Assembly (NCBI GenBank): GCA_963721305.1 | Contig: CAVRIR010000003.1 | Coordinates: 248,001 to 312,000 of the forward strand | Length of the DNA stretch: 64,000 bases | Origin: DATAES01 sp963721305 | Lineage (GTDB): Bacteria > Actinomycetota > Acidimicrobiia > Acidimicrobiales > JACDCH01 | Direction: 5' to 3' | In this document: piece by piece, positions 1 to 9,659 of the stretch | Position numbering within the stretch: the stretch's first letter is position 1 | Layout of the letters: each line of letters opens with the position of its first letter | Notes under the pieces: generated by a model | Told to the model about the DNA's origin: nothing | The model's input: the letters and a program-made list of their open reading frames with translations, nothing else | Databases searched by the model: none | Program-made: the position numbers and the translations under genes

Positions 1-181
1 TCGAATCACTGGCACCTGCGCTCACGACCCGGCACGGGATAGCAACACAGCAGTTGTCCGGGGGGCTGCTGAGCCACTCGAACCAGTAGCCGTTCGATCG
101 CGCAAGGCGGGCGACATCGCTCTAACCGCGCGCGCCTCGAATCCGGACCCGAACCCGTACCTCTATCGAAAGCGAGATGCC

Positions 182-1336
182 ATGAGCCGGAGGAGATCCC
201 TGAGAGTGGGTCTTTCCTTGGCCGTCGCCGCGTCGTTCTTGCTCGGAACCGCAGCAGTCGCACACGCCGACTACGCGCCATCCGGGACAGACGTCGTGGG
301 TGTCGGCGGCGAGACTCCCCAATACAACGTCGATTTCGCCGCGGACGGTGACACTGCCGGCGACCTCGGATACAACGCGGCCAACAACGTCAACAAGTTG
401 GTGAGCATCGACGCGACCGCCGATTCGAACGGTCGCGCCGCCTATGCCAACGGCAGCACGCTCACGTCACCGAAGCCACTGAACCCATCGGTCGTGGTGC
501 GCGCCGGCACGCCACCGACGCAGCGTGTGTCGAGCACGGGTGGCGGTTACTCGGCCCTGCTGGCCGACTCGAACAAGCAGATCAACTTCATCCGAGCCGC
601 GAGCTTGCCGACGGCAGCGCAACAGCAGGCCGCAGGCAACGCCGGTTGGGGCTTCCTGCACGTCGTCCAGATCGGCACCGACCCGCTCGAGGTCGTGGCC
701 AACGACACCACGAACGCACCAGCGGGCCTCTCGCCGGCCGAGCTCATCGGGATCTACCAGGGCACGTACAAGCACTGGAACGAACTGCCCAACAACTCGG
801 GTGGCTCGACCGACGCGATCATCCCGCTGCTTCCGCCGTCGGCTTCGTCGATCAACAAGACGTTCCTCGCGGATCTGAAGGCGGCTAACGGCAACACCGC
901 GATCGTTCTCGGTTCGAACGTGCTCACGGTCGAGCAGAACGATCCTGGAGCGATCACCGGTGCGTCGACGCCGGCCGACGCGATCACACCGTTCTCGGTC
1001 GGTCGACTCAACCTGTGGAACTCGGGCTACTTCCACAACCCGAACACCGCCTTCCCGGGTGGTTCGGTGCTGACACCGGGTGTCCATGCACTCACGGCGA
1101 CAGCGCCTGATGGGGCCGCGGCGTACGACGACGTGAACGGGTTGTACATCGTCTTCCGCCAGAGCGACACCACAGCCGCTCCGTGGCAGCCGGGCAGCAC
1201 GAAGAACTGGGCGCAGGCGCTGTTCTCGGATCCGTCCGGCACGCCGTTCTTCAAGAAGCCTGCGGGCCAGGCGCTCGTCGCCGCCGCCGGCGCGGTCCCC
1301 GGTTACAACGACCTCGGCAACGTGTCGGCGGGGTGA
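182..1336 (+). CDS. Secreted PstS-like substrate-binding-fold protein
   Basis: A 384-residue exported protein. Residues 1-29 form a clear signal peptide (RRRSLR n-region, hydrophobic core, cleavage near AHA-D). The body resembles phosphate-binding PstS/PBP-like proteins: an early VGGET-type segment, a stretch with ELIGIYQGTYKHWNEL that corresponds to the PstS 'I..IFLGKI..W' region, then a segment about a last substrate lobe with FSVGRLNLWNSG. It heads a long forward operon and its stop overlaps the next start (TGATG). A true pstS lies 9 kb downstream in the same operon, so this may be a specialised ligand-binding or scaffold version rather than the transporter's main receptor. No lipobox or C-terminal anchor is visible. 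The fold assignment is by motif resemblance; the ligand is inferred. Confidence 0.7.
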   Translation: MSRRRSLRVGLSLAVAASFLLGTAAVAHADYAPSGTDVVGVGGETPQYNVDFAADGDTAGDLGYNAANNVNKLVSIDATADSNGRAAYANGSTLTSPKPLNPSVVVRAGTPPTQRVSSTGGGYSALLADSNKQINFIRAASLPTAAQQQAAGNAGWGFLHVVQIGTDPLEVVANDTTNAPAGLSPAELIGIYQGTYKHWNELPNNSGGSTDAIIPLLPPSASSINKTFLADLKAANGNTAIVLGSNVLTVEQNDPGAITGASTPADAITPFSVGRLNLWNSGYFHNPNTAFPGGSVLTPGVHALTATAPDGAAAYDDVNGLYIVFRQSDTTAAPWQPGSTKNWAQALFSDPSGTPFFKKPAGQALVAAAGAVPGYNDLGNVSAG

Positions 1337-3018
1337 TGACGATGAAGATGAAGATGCGTACCAAGTTCGCGCTGTTCGCTCTCGTCGCGATCGTTGTGTC
1401 GTTCGCGTCGGCGAGCATCGCATCGGCGGCCGCGCCGCCGTTCGAGCCCGATCCCAATTCGATCGGCGCGTTGCAGTTCTTCGATGCAGCCGGCAATCCG
1501 GTCATCGGAGGCAACATCAACGACGCGCCGTTCGCGGCGTACGTGCAAGCCACCGTTGCCGGTCGCGCCGGTGACACCAAGGCGACGTTGTTCGGCTATC
1601 TGCCGAAGAACGGCATCGCCACCGGAGCGTGGAGTGGTGAGGCGCTCACCGCGTCGTCGACGTACCCGAACGCGAGCGCTCCGGCGCCGCTGAACGGTTC
1701 GTTGCCGCTCGTCGCGTTGTCGTCACAGGACGAGACGATCGCGGGGCTCATCGGCGACTTGCCGAACACGGCAACCGACTCGTACCAAGGCCTGTACCAG
1801 TTGCGAGTCAAGACGTCGGGCACGGCGCCGCCGGACGCGACGTACGACTCGGCCGACATCCTCGTCAACGGCAACACGTGGTCGCTCGTGTACCCCGCGC
1901 CCGTCGCGCAGTCGACGACGACGACGCTCGACGTCGCACCGACGAGCCCGCAGGTGGCCGGTACCAGCATCGGCCTCACGGCGCATGTCGCGCCGGCGAG
2001 CGCGTCGGGCAGCGTGCAGTTCCTCGACGGTGCAAGTCCGATCGGTTCGCCGGTCGCGGTCGCCGGTGGAACGGCGCAGACGTCGAGCAGTTCGTTGACC
2101 GCCGGCTCGCATTCGCTGACGGCAGCGTTCACGGCGACGAACCCAGGGGCGTTCGGTGACTCGACATCGGCAGCGACGCCGTTCACCATCACGCAACCCT
2201 CGGCGGTGGTGACGACGACCGCACTTTCGGTCAACACCGGCACCGGCGTCGGCTTCTCGCCGGTCGGGCTCACCGCAACGGTGACCCCGAGCAACGCGGC
2301 CGGCAAGGTGACGTTCACCGACGGCGCAGCAGTTGTCGGTACGACGGCGGCAGGGTCCGGAACGTTCAGCCTCACGACGAGTGCACTCGCACCGGGGTCG
2401 CACACCATCACGGCCACGTTCAATCCGACGAGCTCAGCGGCGTTCACGAGCTCGCAGGCGACCGGGACGGCGTTCGATCTCACCCAGCCCGCGATCGCAC
2501 CGGCGAACGCGAACGTCCAAGCGGCGATCGCGCCGGGGACGCTCGTGATCAGCACGCCCTACACGCCGAACAACCCGATCGACCTCGGCACGTTGGCGCT
2601 CAACGACAACGCGACGCAGTACTCGGCGTCGGTCGGCGTGAACGGGATCACCGTCACGGACACCCGTTCCGGCGACCTGCCGTGGGCGGTGTCGGCGCTG
2701 GCGACCCCGCTGAGCAACGGCGGACCTGGGACGATCGACCCGCAGAACCTCGGGTTGACCAACATCGTTCCCGTTCCGGTGGCGGGGAACTCGTTGACCG
2801 CGGCAAGCGTCGTGGGCACCGACAACCCGGCGGCTTCACCCGCTGTCGCGGCCGGCGCTCCCGGCAGCCTCGGTCTCGGTGGCGGCTCGGCTCACGTCGT
2901 GCTGTCCGCGGGTCACGGCATCGGGTCGATCGGCTTCAACGGCCTCCTCACGCTCAACGCACCGAGCTCGTCGCCGCCCGGTACCTACAAGGGCACGATC
3001 ACGTTGACGGTGGGCTGA
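1336..3018 (+). CDS. Secreted WxL-like protein with two Ig-like repeats
   Basis: About 560 residues from the ATG that overlaps the previous stop; an upstream in-frame start at 1183 lies inside the preceding gene and is unlikely. The signal peptide ends at SAAA. Residues ~33-190 hold a domain also found in the next two genes (motifs NDAPFAAYV, ATLFGYLPKNG, GAWSGEALTAS, LYQLRVKTSG). Two bacterial Ig-like repeats follow (from about residues 194 and 290, each starting TTT.L.V and ending with a SLTA/HTITATF strand). The last 170 residues resemble a WxL cell-wall-binding domain: a TVTDTRSGDLPWAVSA segment and a final GTYKGTITLTV strand, although the second W-x-L is not canonical. The following gene encodes a DUF916-type WxL-interacting partner, which supports a wall-associated surface role. 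Confidence 0.7.
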   Translation: MTMKMKMRTKFALFALVAIVVSFASASIASAAAPPFEPDPNSIGALQFFDAAGNPVIGGNINDAPFAAYVQATVAGRAGDTKATLFGYLPKNGIATGAWSGEALTASSTYPNASAPAPLNGSLPLVALSSQDETIAGLIGDLPNTATDSYQGLYQLRVKTSGTAPPDATYDSADILVNGNTWSLVYPAPVAQSTTTTLDVAPTSPQVAGTSIGLTAHVAPASASGSVQFLDGASPIGSPVAVAGGTAQTSSSSLTAGSHSLTAAFTATNPGAFGDSTSAATPFTITQPSAVVTTTALSVNTGTGVGFSPVGLTATVTPSNAAGKVTFTDGAAVVGTTAAGSGTFSLTTSALAPGSHTITATFNPTSSAAFTSSQATGTAFDLTQPAIAPANANVQAAIAPGTLVISTPYTPNNPIDLGTLALNDNATQYSASVGVNGITVTDTRSGDLPWAVSALATPLSNGGPGTIDPQNLGLTNIVPVPVAGNSLTAASVVGTDNPAASPAVAAGAPGSLGLGGGSAHVVLSAGHGIGSIGFNGLLTLNAPSSSPPGTYKGTITLTVG

Positions 3019-3091
3019 ACTGAACCCCCAACGCGCGCCGAGGCAGTCGATCTTCCGCCTGCCTCGGCGCGCCCTTGGAACGAGTGGTGCC

Positions 3092-4993
3092 GTGATCTGC
3101 GGGCTCGCCGCGCTCGTGGCTCTGGCACCCCCCGTCCGGGCGGACACCAATCCCACGTCGCCCGGTTCGAGTTCGCCGGCCGATTCCGGGTCGCACAACG
3201 CGACATTCGGAATCGGACCGGCGAGCTCGAGTGCTCCCGACGGACGTCCCTATCTCAACTACGTCGTCACCGCCGGCGCAGCGATGTCGGACAACGTGGC
3301 CGTGTCGAACCTCGCGCTCGAACCGTTGACGGTCGACCTCTACGCGACCGACACCTTCAACCGCGACGACGGTTCCGCGGATCTTCTTCCCGCCGGTGAC
3401 AAGCCGTCCGACGCCGGTCAATGGCTGACGCTTGCGACGCCGGACGGCAGCTCCAAGGTGACGATCGCGCCGCGCTCGACGGTGATCGTCCCCGTGCAAC
3501 TACAAGTCCCGGCGTCAGCGGCGGCTGGTGACCACGAAGCCGGAATCGTCGCGTCGGTGACGAGCGACGCGCATACGTCCACCGGTGACGTCGTCCACGT
3601 CGACCAGCGTGTCGCCGTCCGCGCGTTCATCCGCGTTGCAGGGACGCTCACGCCCGAGCTCACGGTCGAAGGCGTCCGAACGGTGTTCCAGGAGAACGCC
3701 AACCCGCTCGGCACCGGCACGCTGTCGCTCACCTACACGGTGCGCAACCGCGGCAACATCAAGCTCGGAGCGCAACAGCACGCCGACATCCAAGGTCTTC
3801 TCGGCACCACGAAGACGGCCGCCGCGCTGCCGGACATCCCGATGTTGTTGCCGGGCGCATCCGTCACCACGACGACGGTGATCCACGGCGTGCCGCCCGA
3901 ACTGCTCGGAACAGTGCACGTCGCGGTGACGCCGCGCGCGATCGAGGGTGACGTCGATCCCCGCCTCGACAGAGTCGGATCGAGCAAGCGTCAATGGACG
4001 CTGCCGTTGACGTTGCTCGTCTGCATCGCACTCATCCTGTTGATCGACCGCTATCGCCGGCGGCGGGCCAAGCGGGTGGGCGCAGCGCCTCCGAAGCCGG
4101 CCCCGACCTCGCCGAAGACGTCCCAAGGCAAGGAGCTCGCTCGTTCCGCTTCCGCGGCCGTCGTGCTCTTGCTGGCAACGGTCGCCCTCGCACGGCCGGC
4201 GGTAGCAGCGCCGGTGGCATTCGACGCAACTCCCAAGGTTCCGTACAACGATCCCGCGGCCGACGGTGGCATCGGCTTGTGCAACCGCCAGGGGCAGCCG
4301 ATCGATCACGGCAACATCCACGACGCCCCGTTCGTCTGGACGGCGCTCGGCGCGAACGCCGCGCCGTCGCCGTATGACACAGACGGCTCGACCGCAACGC
4401 TGTTCGCGTACCAGCCGCGCCAAGGCGTGTCGCCCGGCGAGTGGAGCGGCGATCTGCTCACCGCGTCGGCGCGGTACACGAACCCGAAGCATCCGACCGC
4501 GCAATCGGTCGACGGCGACGTGGCGCTGGCGGACTTCCTCGGCTCGTACCCGCCGTCATGGGACGGGTTCATCCAGTTGCGGCTGTACCTCGGCACCGAG
4601 GGCCAGCCGGCGCGCACCTCGCACTACGCGGCGGCCGACATCCGTGTCGACGGCGACAACTGGACCGTCGTGCGCGGCGCCAACGTGCCGTGCGACGCCG
4701 GTTCGGCCGTCTCGATGGCCGCGATACTCATCCCGTCGACGACCGCTCCCCCGGCCTCGACGCCGGCGCCCGCACCGGCGTCGGTTCCGGCCTCGACGCC
4801 GGCCGCGGAGGCCGCGCCCGCGGCGGCCGCGCCCGCCGTCCCGATCGCGGTGCACGACGCGGCCGGACATCGCCGGGGATTGCCGCCCATAGCGCTCGCC
4901 ACCGCCGCGGCAGGGGCGACCGCAGGGATTCTCGTGCTGCGCCGGCGTCACCGCTCGTCGAAGCGCGGTCCTGCGACCGCAGGTGCGAGGTAG
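3092..4993 (+). CDS. DUF916 (WxL-interacting) membrane protein fused to a second secreted module
   Basis: 633 residues from GTG at 3092. After a signal peptide (ending PVRA-D), residues ~35-160 match the DUF916 peptidoglycan-binding domain of WxL-interacting proteins (YLNYVVTAGAAMSDNVAVSN, then LYATDTFNRDDG). A second beta domain follows, then a transmembrane helix near residue 310 with an RRRR stop-transfer. A second hydrophobic segment near residue 355 (SAAVVLLLATVALARP) looks like another signal peptide. It introduces the module shared with both neighbours (GNIHDAPFVW, ATLFAYQPRQG, GEWSGDLLTAS), then an Ala/Pro-rich linker and a C-terminal helix with RRRHR. The chain therefore looks like two proteins joined. 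The GTG start gives a signal peptide without basic residues; an in-frame CTG at 3020 would add an Arg-rich n-region, so the real start is uncertain. Confidence 0.7.
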   Translation: MICGLAALVALAPPVRADTNPTSPGSSSPADSGSHNATFGIGPASSSAPDGRPYLNYVVTAGAAMSDNVAVSNLALEPLTVDLYATDTFNRDDGSADLLPAGDKPSDAGQWLTLATPDGSSKVTIAPRSTVIVPVQLQVPASAAAGDHEAGIVASVTSDAHTSTGDVVHVDQRVAVRAFIRVAGTLTPELTVEGVRTVFQENANPLGTGTLSLTYTVRNRGNIKLGAQQHADIQGLLGTTKTAAALPDIPMLLPGASVTTTTVIHGVPPELLGTVHVAVTPRAIEGDVDPRLDRVGSSKRQWTLPLTLLVCIALILLIDRYRRRRAKRVGAAPPKPAPTSPKTSQGKELARSASAAVVLLLATVALARPAVAAPVAFDATPKVPYNDPAADGGIGLCNRQGQPIDHGNIHDAPFVWTALGANAAPSPYDTDGSTATLFAYQPRQGVSPGEWSGDLLTASARYTNPKHPTAQSVDGDVALADFLGSYPPSWDGFIQLRLYLGTEGQPARTSHYAAADIRVDGDNWTVVRGANVPCDAGSAVSMAAILIPSTTAPPASTPAPAPASVPASTPAAEAAPAAAAPAVPIAVHDAAGHRRGLPPIALATAAAGATAGILVLRRRHRSSKRGPATAGAR

Positions 4994-4997
4994 CAAC

Positions 4998-6698
4998 GTG
5001 AAGCCAGACCACCATCCGACTCCCGTCGTTGCCGCGCTGCTCGCGTTCGCGCTCGCTGCGCTCCTTGCCGGGCTCGCGCCCACGTCGGCGCACGCCGCCG
5101 TCACGCCTCCGTACGAACCTGATCCGAACTCGACGGGTGCGCTCGTCTTCTACAACGCGGCCGGCGCAGTGGTGACCGGCGGCAGCATCAACGACCAACC
5201 GTTCGCGACGTACGTGCAGGCGCAGGCGGCGGGCCGAAGCGGCGATTCGAAGGCAACGCTGTTCGGCTACCTCCCGAAGAACGGGATCCCGACGGGCGCG
5301 TTCTCGGGCGAAGCGATGACCGCCTCGACCTCGTATCCCGACTCGTCCGCGCCGGCTTCGCTCGCGAGCTCACCGTTGCCACTCGTGAAGGTCACCGCCG
5401 CCGACGAGACGATCGCGACGCTCATCGACGATCTTCCCAACACCGCCACGGACGGGTACCAGGGTCTCTACCAGTTGCGGGTGAAGACCTCCGGCGTCGG
5501 TCAGGTCGCCGGCGCCACCTACGACGCCGCCGACATCTTCGTCTCCGGCACGACGTGGACCCAGGTCTATCCCGCGGTGTCATCGGCGACTCCGACGACG
5601 ACCGCACTGCAGGTGTCGCCGTCCAGCCCCGTCCTGGTCGGCACGAGCGTGACCTTGACCGCGACCGTGAGCCCTGCGCAGGCCGCGGGGTCCGTTCAGT
5701 TCTTCGACGGACCGACCGCGCTCGGCGCGGCAGTCACCGTCTCGAGCGGATCCGCGCAGGTGTCCACATCGGCGTTGACCGCGGGCAATCACTCACTCAC
5801 CGCGACGTTCACGTCGTCTGACAGCTCGACCTTCGCATCCTCCGCGTCGTCGGCATCGTCCATGACCGTCACGACTCCGGGCGCCAATCAGACGACGACC
5901 GCGCTCGACGTGAGTCCTGCGAGTCCCGTTGCGCAGGGCACCGCGGTCGACCTGACCGCAACCGTCACGCCGTCAGACGCGACCGGCACGATTCAGTTCT
6001 CGGACGGTACGACGGCGATCGGTGATCCGGTCGACGTCAGCGGCGGCACCGCGCATGCCTCGACCTCCGGCCTCGCCGCAGGCACCCATTCCCTCACCGC
6101 CGCGTTCGCACCCGCGGACAGCAACGCGTTCGGGGCCTCGACGTCGCAAGCGACTTCCTTCGTCGTGCAGGGCCAGCCGGGCGCCGCGTCGGTGACGCTC
6201 GCCGACCAGTCCGGCAAGCCCATCGACGCCGGCAGCACGCTCACGCCCGGTGCGACGTTCACCGTCACCGGCAGCGGCTTCGCCGCGGGGGAGACCGTCA
6301 CGATCACCGTGCAGTCCACGCCGGTCACCCTTGCCTCGGTGACCGCCGACTCGAGTGGCAACATCACGTCCGCCATCGTGCTGCCCGCCGATCTCGAGGC
6401 CGGCCAACACACGCTCACGGTCGCCGGACAGGACGCGAGCGCGACGTTCGCGTTCACCGTCGCTGACCCGGCCGACGGCACGTCCACGTCCACGTCTTCG
6501 TCCTCGTCCGCTGACGGCGGCGGCGACTCGGGCGTGTCCGGCACGGAGACGTCGACCGTTACCGATCCACTCGCGCGCACCGGCACGGACGTGGAATCGC
6601 CACTCCGGTTCGGTGCCGCGCTCGTCTTCGCGGGTCTCGGCATGATCACGCTCGCGGTCGACAATCGGAGGAGGTTCCGTGGTCGCCACGAGCACTGA
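4998..6698 (+). CDS. Ig-repeat surface protein with LARTG sorting signal
   Basis: 566 residues from GTG at 4998, chosen because GAGG lies 7 bases upstream and the previous stop is at 4991-4993. The signal peptide ends at AHAA. The N-terminal module is nearly the same as in the gene at 1336 (INDQPFATYV, ATLFGYLPKNG, GAFSGEAMTAS). Two Ig-like repeats follow (TTTALQVSP..., TTTALDVSP...) and then a third domain with GSGFAAGETVTITV. A Ser/Thr/Asp-rich linker leads to LARTG near residue 525, a hydrophobic helix and a basic tail (RRRFRGRHEH). That is a complete cell-wall sorting signal of the LAxTG kind known for class E sortases in high-GC Gram-positives. The sortase-like gene 7 kb downstream appears catalytically dead, so another sortase would have to anchor it. 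The end overlaps the pstB start. Confidence 0.8.
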   Translation: MKPDHHPTPVVAALLAFALAALLAGLAPTSAHAAVTPPYEPDPNSTGALVFYNAAGAVVTGGSINDQPFATYVQAQAAGRSGDSKATLFGYLPKNGIPTGAFSGEAMTASTSYPDSSAPASLASSPLPLVKVTAADETIATLIDDLPNTATDGYQGLYQLRVKTSGVGQVAGATYDAADIFVSGTTWTQVYPAVSSATPTTTALQVSPSSPVLVGTSVTLTATVSPAQAAGSVQFFDGPTALGAAVTVSSGSAQVSTSALTAGNHSLTATFTSSDSSTFASSASSASSMTVTTPGANQTTTALDVSPASPVAQGTAVDLTATVTPSDATGTIQFSDGTTAIGDPVDVSGGTAHASTSGLAAGTHSLTAAFAPADSNAFGASTSQATSFVVQGQPGAASVTLADQSGKPIDAGSTLTPGATFTVTGSGFAAGETVTITVQSTPVTLASVTADSSGNITSAIVLPADLEAGQHTLTVAGQDASATFAFTVADPADGTSTSTSSSSSADGGGDSGVSGTETSTVTDPLARTGTDVESPLRFGAALVFAGLGMITLAVDNRRRFRGRHEH

Positions 6699-7508
6699 GC
6701 CACCGGCCGCGCCGTCGGTTGGTTCCCGCGCGTCGACGTTGTCGGCGGTCCGCGTCTCCGCCTGGTTCGGTACGAACAAGGTGCTCGAGCAGGTCTCGCT
6801 CACGATGCCGGCCGCGGCCGTCACCGCGCTGATCGGCCCTTCCGGTTGCGGCAAGTCGACCTTCCTCCGCATCCTCAACCGGCTGCACGAGTCCGTGCCC
6901 TCCGCCAAGATGGCCGGTGAGGTCCTGCTCAACGGCGAGGACATCTACGCGCCGGACCGATCGCATCACCGAGACGCGCCGCCGAATCGGCATGGTGTTC
7001 CAGAAGCCGAACCCGTTCCCGGCGATGTCGATCGCCGACAACGTCACCTCTGGTCTTCGTTTCTCGGGCGCCCGCCTCCGTCGGCAGGATCGCGCCGACC
7101 TCGTCGAGGAGTGCCTGACCCGCGCCGGACTGTGGAAAGAGGTGAAGGACCGGCTCACGGACGCCGGTGGCGCGCTCTCAGGGGGACAGCAGCAGCGGTT
7201 GTGCATCGCTCGCTCGCTCGCCGTCGATCCCGACGTGCTGCTCATGGACGAGCCGTGCTCGGCTCTCGACCCGACGTCGACGCGGTACATCGAGGAGACG
7301 ATCGCGCGAGCTGGCGTCCGACGTCACGATCGTGATCGTCACCCACAACATGCAGCAGGCGGCACGCGTGTCCGAGCAGTGCGCGTTCTTCCTCGGCGCG
7401 AGCAGGGCCAGCCCGGTGGCATCGTCGAGGCCGGGCCCACCACGACAGATCTTCGAAGCCCCGACCGACCCGCGGACGTTCGACTATGTCAACGGCCGCT
7501 TTGGGTGA
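6679..7508 (+). CDS. pstB: Phosphate ABC transporter ATPase PstB (frameshifted as read)
   Basis: ATPase of the high-affinity phosphate importer. The GTG at 6679 follows GGAGGAGG. Walker A GPSGCGKST, the Q-loop stretch MVFQKPNPFP, signature LSGGQQQR, Walker B VLLMDEPCSALDP, the H-loop IVTHNMQQA and the PstB-specific ending FDYVNGRFG are all present but fall in different frames. Breaks lie near 6958, 7304, 7396 and 7442. Each can be healed by restoring CG dinucleotides in CGCG runs (two units at 7396, where a single missing base is also possible). The protein then reads through at the usual length of about 270 residues. I treat this as one functional gene damaged by sequence errors. It starts inside the end of the LARTG protein gene and overlaps or abuts pstC. 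Confidence 0.85.
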
Positions 7509-7518
7509 CGGAGCGAAC

Positions 7519-8545
7519 GTGGCCATCACCGAAGCACTCGCACCCGACGCGCCGGACACGACAAATGCATCGGACGTCCCCCGGCGCATCGTCGAGGTCC
7601 TGCCGACTGGTGATCGCGTCTTCCGCGGCACCGCCCGAGCCGTCGGTGCTTTCGTGCTCGTCCTCATCCTCGCGATCGGCGCGTTCCTCGGCTACCAGGC
7701 GATCCCGACCCTGCAGCGCTACGGATTCGGCTTCTTCACCGAGACGCAGTGGCACCCCGAGCACGACATCGTCGGTCTCGCCGCCGTGCTCGTCGGGACC
7801 GTCGAGGTGGCGCTCATCGCACTGGCCGTCGGCTTCCCGCTCGCCTTCCTGACCGCCCTGTACATCAGCGAGTACGCGCCGCCCAAGCTGCGCTCGAGCC
7901 TCGTCGCGCTCGTCGACCTGATGGCGGCGGTGCCGAGCATCATCTACGGGCTCTGGGGCTTCTTCCTGCTGCAGCCGCATGCGGCCGAGGTGTCGCGCTG
8001 GCTCAGCCAGTACTTCGGTTGGATCCCGATCTTCAAGGTCGACACCGATCCGAACGCTGCCGTGTGGGCGCAGTCGCGCTACACGGCTTCGGCGTTCATC
8101 GCCGGTCTCGCCGTGTCGATGATGGTCATTCCGATGGCGTGCGCCGTCATGCGGGGCGTCTTCGCCCAGGCACCGATCGGTGAGCGGGAGGCGGCGATGG
8201 CGCTCGGCGCGACTCGGTGGGGGTCGATCCGCACGGTCGTACTGCCGTTCGGGCGCCGCGGCATCATCGGCGGCACGATGCTCGCGCTCGGCCGTGCGCT
8301 GGGTGAGACCGTCGCCGTGCTCCTGATCATCTCACCGGCCTTCGACATCAAGATCACGGATCCTGAGCGTCGGGACGATCACGATCTCGGCGCTGATCGC
8401 CGGCCGGTTCGGCGAGGCGACGACCTCGCAGCTGTCCGCCCTGCTGGCCGCCGGCTTCGTGCTGTTCGTCATCACCCTCGGCGTCAACACCGTCGCCGCC
8501 GCCATCGTCAACCGCAGCCGCAGCGGCCCGGGAACGGACATCTGA
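7519..8545 (+). CDS. pstC: Phosphate ABC transporter permease PstC (one frameshift as read)
   Basis: Inner-membrane permease of the phosphate importer, about 340 residues. GTG at 7519 has GGAG six bases upstream; an in-frame ATG at 7486 lies inside pstB. An N-terminal membrane helix (FVLVLILAIGAFLGY) precedes the PstC region with AAVPSIIYGLWGFF. The permease EAA loop appears as EREAAMALGATRWGSIRTVVLP, followed by GRALGETVAVLLI, typical of PstC/PstA. Near 8358 the frame breaks inside the KIT...ILSVGTITISALIAGRF region; adding back CG (ACGCGGATC) rejoins it to the final helix and a stop at 8543-8545. The stop overlaps the pstA ATG. Confidence 0.85.
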
Positions 8546-9659
8546 TGGCCATCGACGTCGTCGCGCCGCCCGCCCCACCGGAGGCACCCGCCGCCGCCGG
8601 AGCCCAGTCCGGATGTGCCGCGCGTCCTCCAGACACGGACCGTCGACGACGTCGGGTCGCTGCTCGGCGCCGCGGCGGCGTCACTCGGCCTGGTGTGGCT
8701 GCTCTACGAGCAGGTGCTCGCGTTCAGCGGTGTCGCTCGGCTTCGTCCTCTGCTGGTACGTCGCCTTCCTCGCGATCTACGCGGCAGTCACCGCGATGTC
8801 GAACCCGCGTGCAGAAGTCGTCGATCGACCTGGTCGGCGATCGTTCGCGGTGGCGCGGCGATCGTCGGTCTCGCACTCGCCTCGACGGTGATCTTCGTCT
8901 TCGTGAAGGGCTGGCCGGCGCTGCACCACGTGAACTTCTACACGCAGGACATGGCCGGCGTGCGGCCCACGGCTCCGTTGACCCAGGGCGGGATCCTGCA
9001 CGCAATCGTCGGCACCGTCATCCAGGTCGGCATCGCGGCGTTGATCGCGCTGCCGCTCGGGATCGGCACCGCGGTCTACATGACCGAGGTCGGCGGGCGA
9101 CTGGCAACGTCCGTGCGCACCGTGGTCGAGGCGATGACAGCGTTGCCTGACGTGCTCGCCGGCCTGTTCGTCTACACGGTGCTCATCATCGGCCTGCAAT
9201 GGGAGCGCGACGGACTTGCGGCATCGCATGGCGCATTGCCGTCACGATGATCCCGATCATCGCCCGCTCCGCCGAGGTCGTCCTGCTGCTCGTGCCCGTC
9301 GGCCTGCGGGAGGCGGGTCTGGCGCTCGGTGTCGTCGCAGTGGCAGACCGTGCGACACGTCGTGCTGCCGACGGCCAAGGCCGGCCTGGCGTACGTCGTT
9401 GATCCTCGGCATCGCTCGCGTCACGGGCGAGACCGCGCCGCTTGCTGATCGTCTCGGGCGCGTCGACGTTCCTCAACCTGAACCCGACGCACGACCCGAT
9501 GAACTCGTTGCCGCTGTTCATCTTCACCGCGGTGCGGAGCGGCGAGCCGCTGTACGATCGACGCGCGGCTACGGCGCGGCGGCGTTGCTCATGCTGCTCG
9601 TCCTGTTCCTGTTCATCCTGACCCGCATCGTGGCGCGAGAAGGCCCGGTGTCGCGATGA
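8545..9659 (+). CDS. pstA: Phosphate ABC transporter permease PstA (heavily frameshifted as read)
   Basis: Second phosphate permease subunit. ATG at 8545 overlaps the pstC stop; the end at 9657-9659 overlaps the pstS ATG. Recognisable pieces in rotating frames are a Pro-rich N-terminus, two helices around LGFVLCWYVAFLAIY, ALASTVIFVFVKGWPALHHVNF, the PstA stretch GGILHAIVGTVIQVG with ALPLGIGTAVYMTE, VVEAMTALPDVLAGLFVY, AVTMIPIIARSAEV, the EAA-type loop LREAGLALG, RVTGETAPL and a final LMLLVLFLFILTRI helix. At least ten breaks (near 8589, 8728, 8807, 8835, 9225, 9232, 9337, 9391, 9444, 9554, 9563) are each healed by restoring a CG or GC dinucleotide. This is the densest cluster of such errors in the window. 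Confidence 0.8.

Noticed and set aside
1..24. TCGAATCACTGGCACC at the left edge looks like the 3' end of a tRNA (TTCGAATC loop).
   Set aside because: The following bases cannot form a five-pair T-stem plus seven-pair acceptor of a normal tRNA, and the 5' part is outside the window.
467..1423. Long minus-strand frame of 318 codons opposite the first gene.
   Set aside because: Its product is almost all Arg/Val/Glu, typical of an antisense shadow of a GC-rich gene; the plus-strand gene has a signal peptide and protein-like composition.
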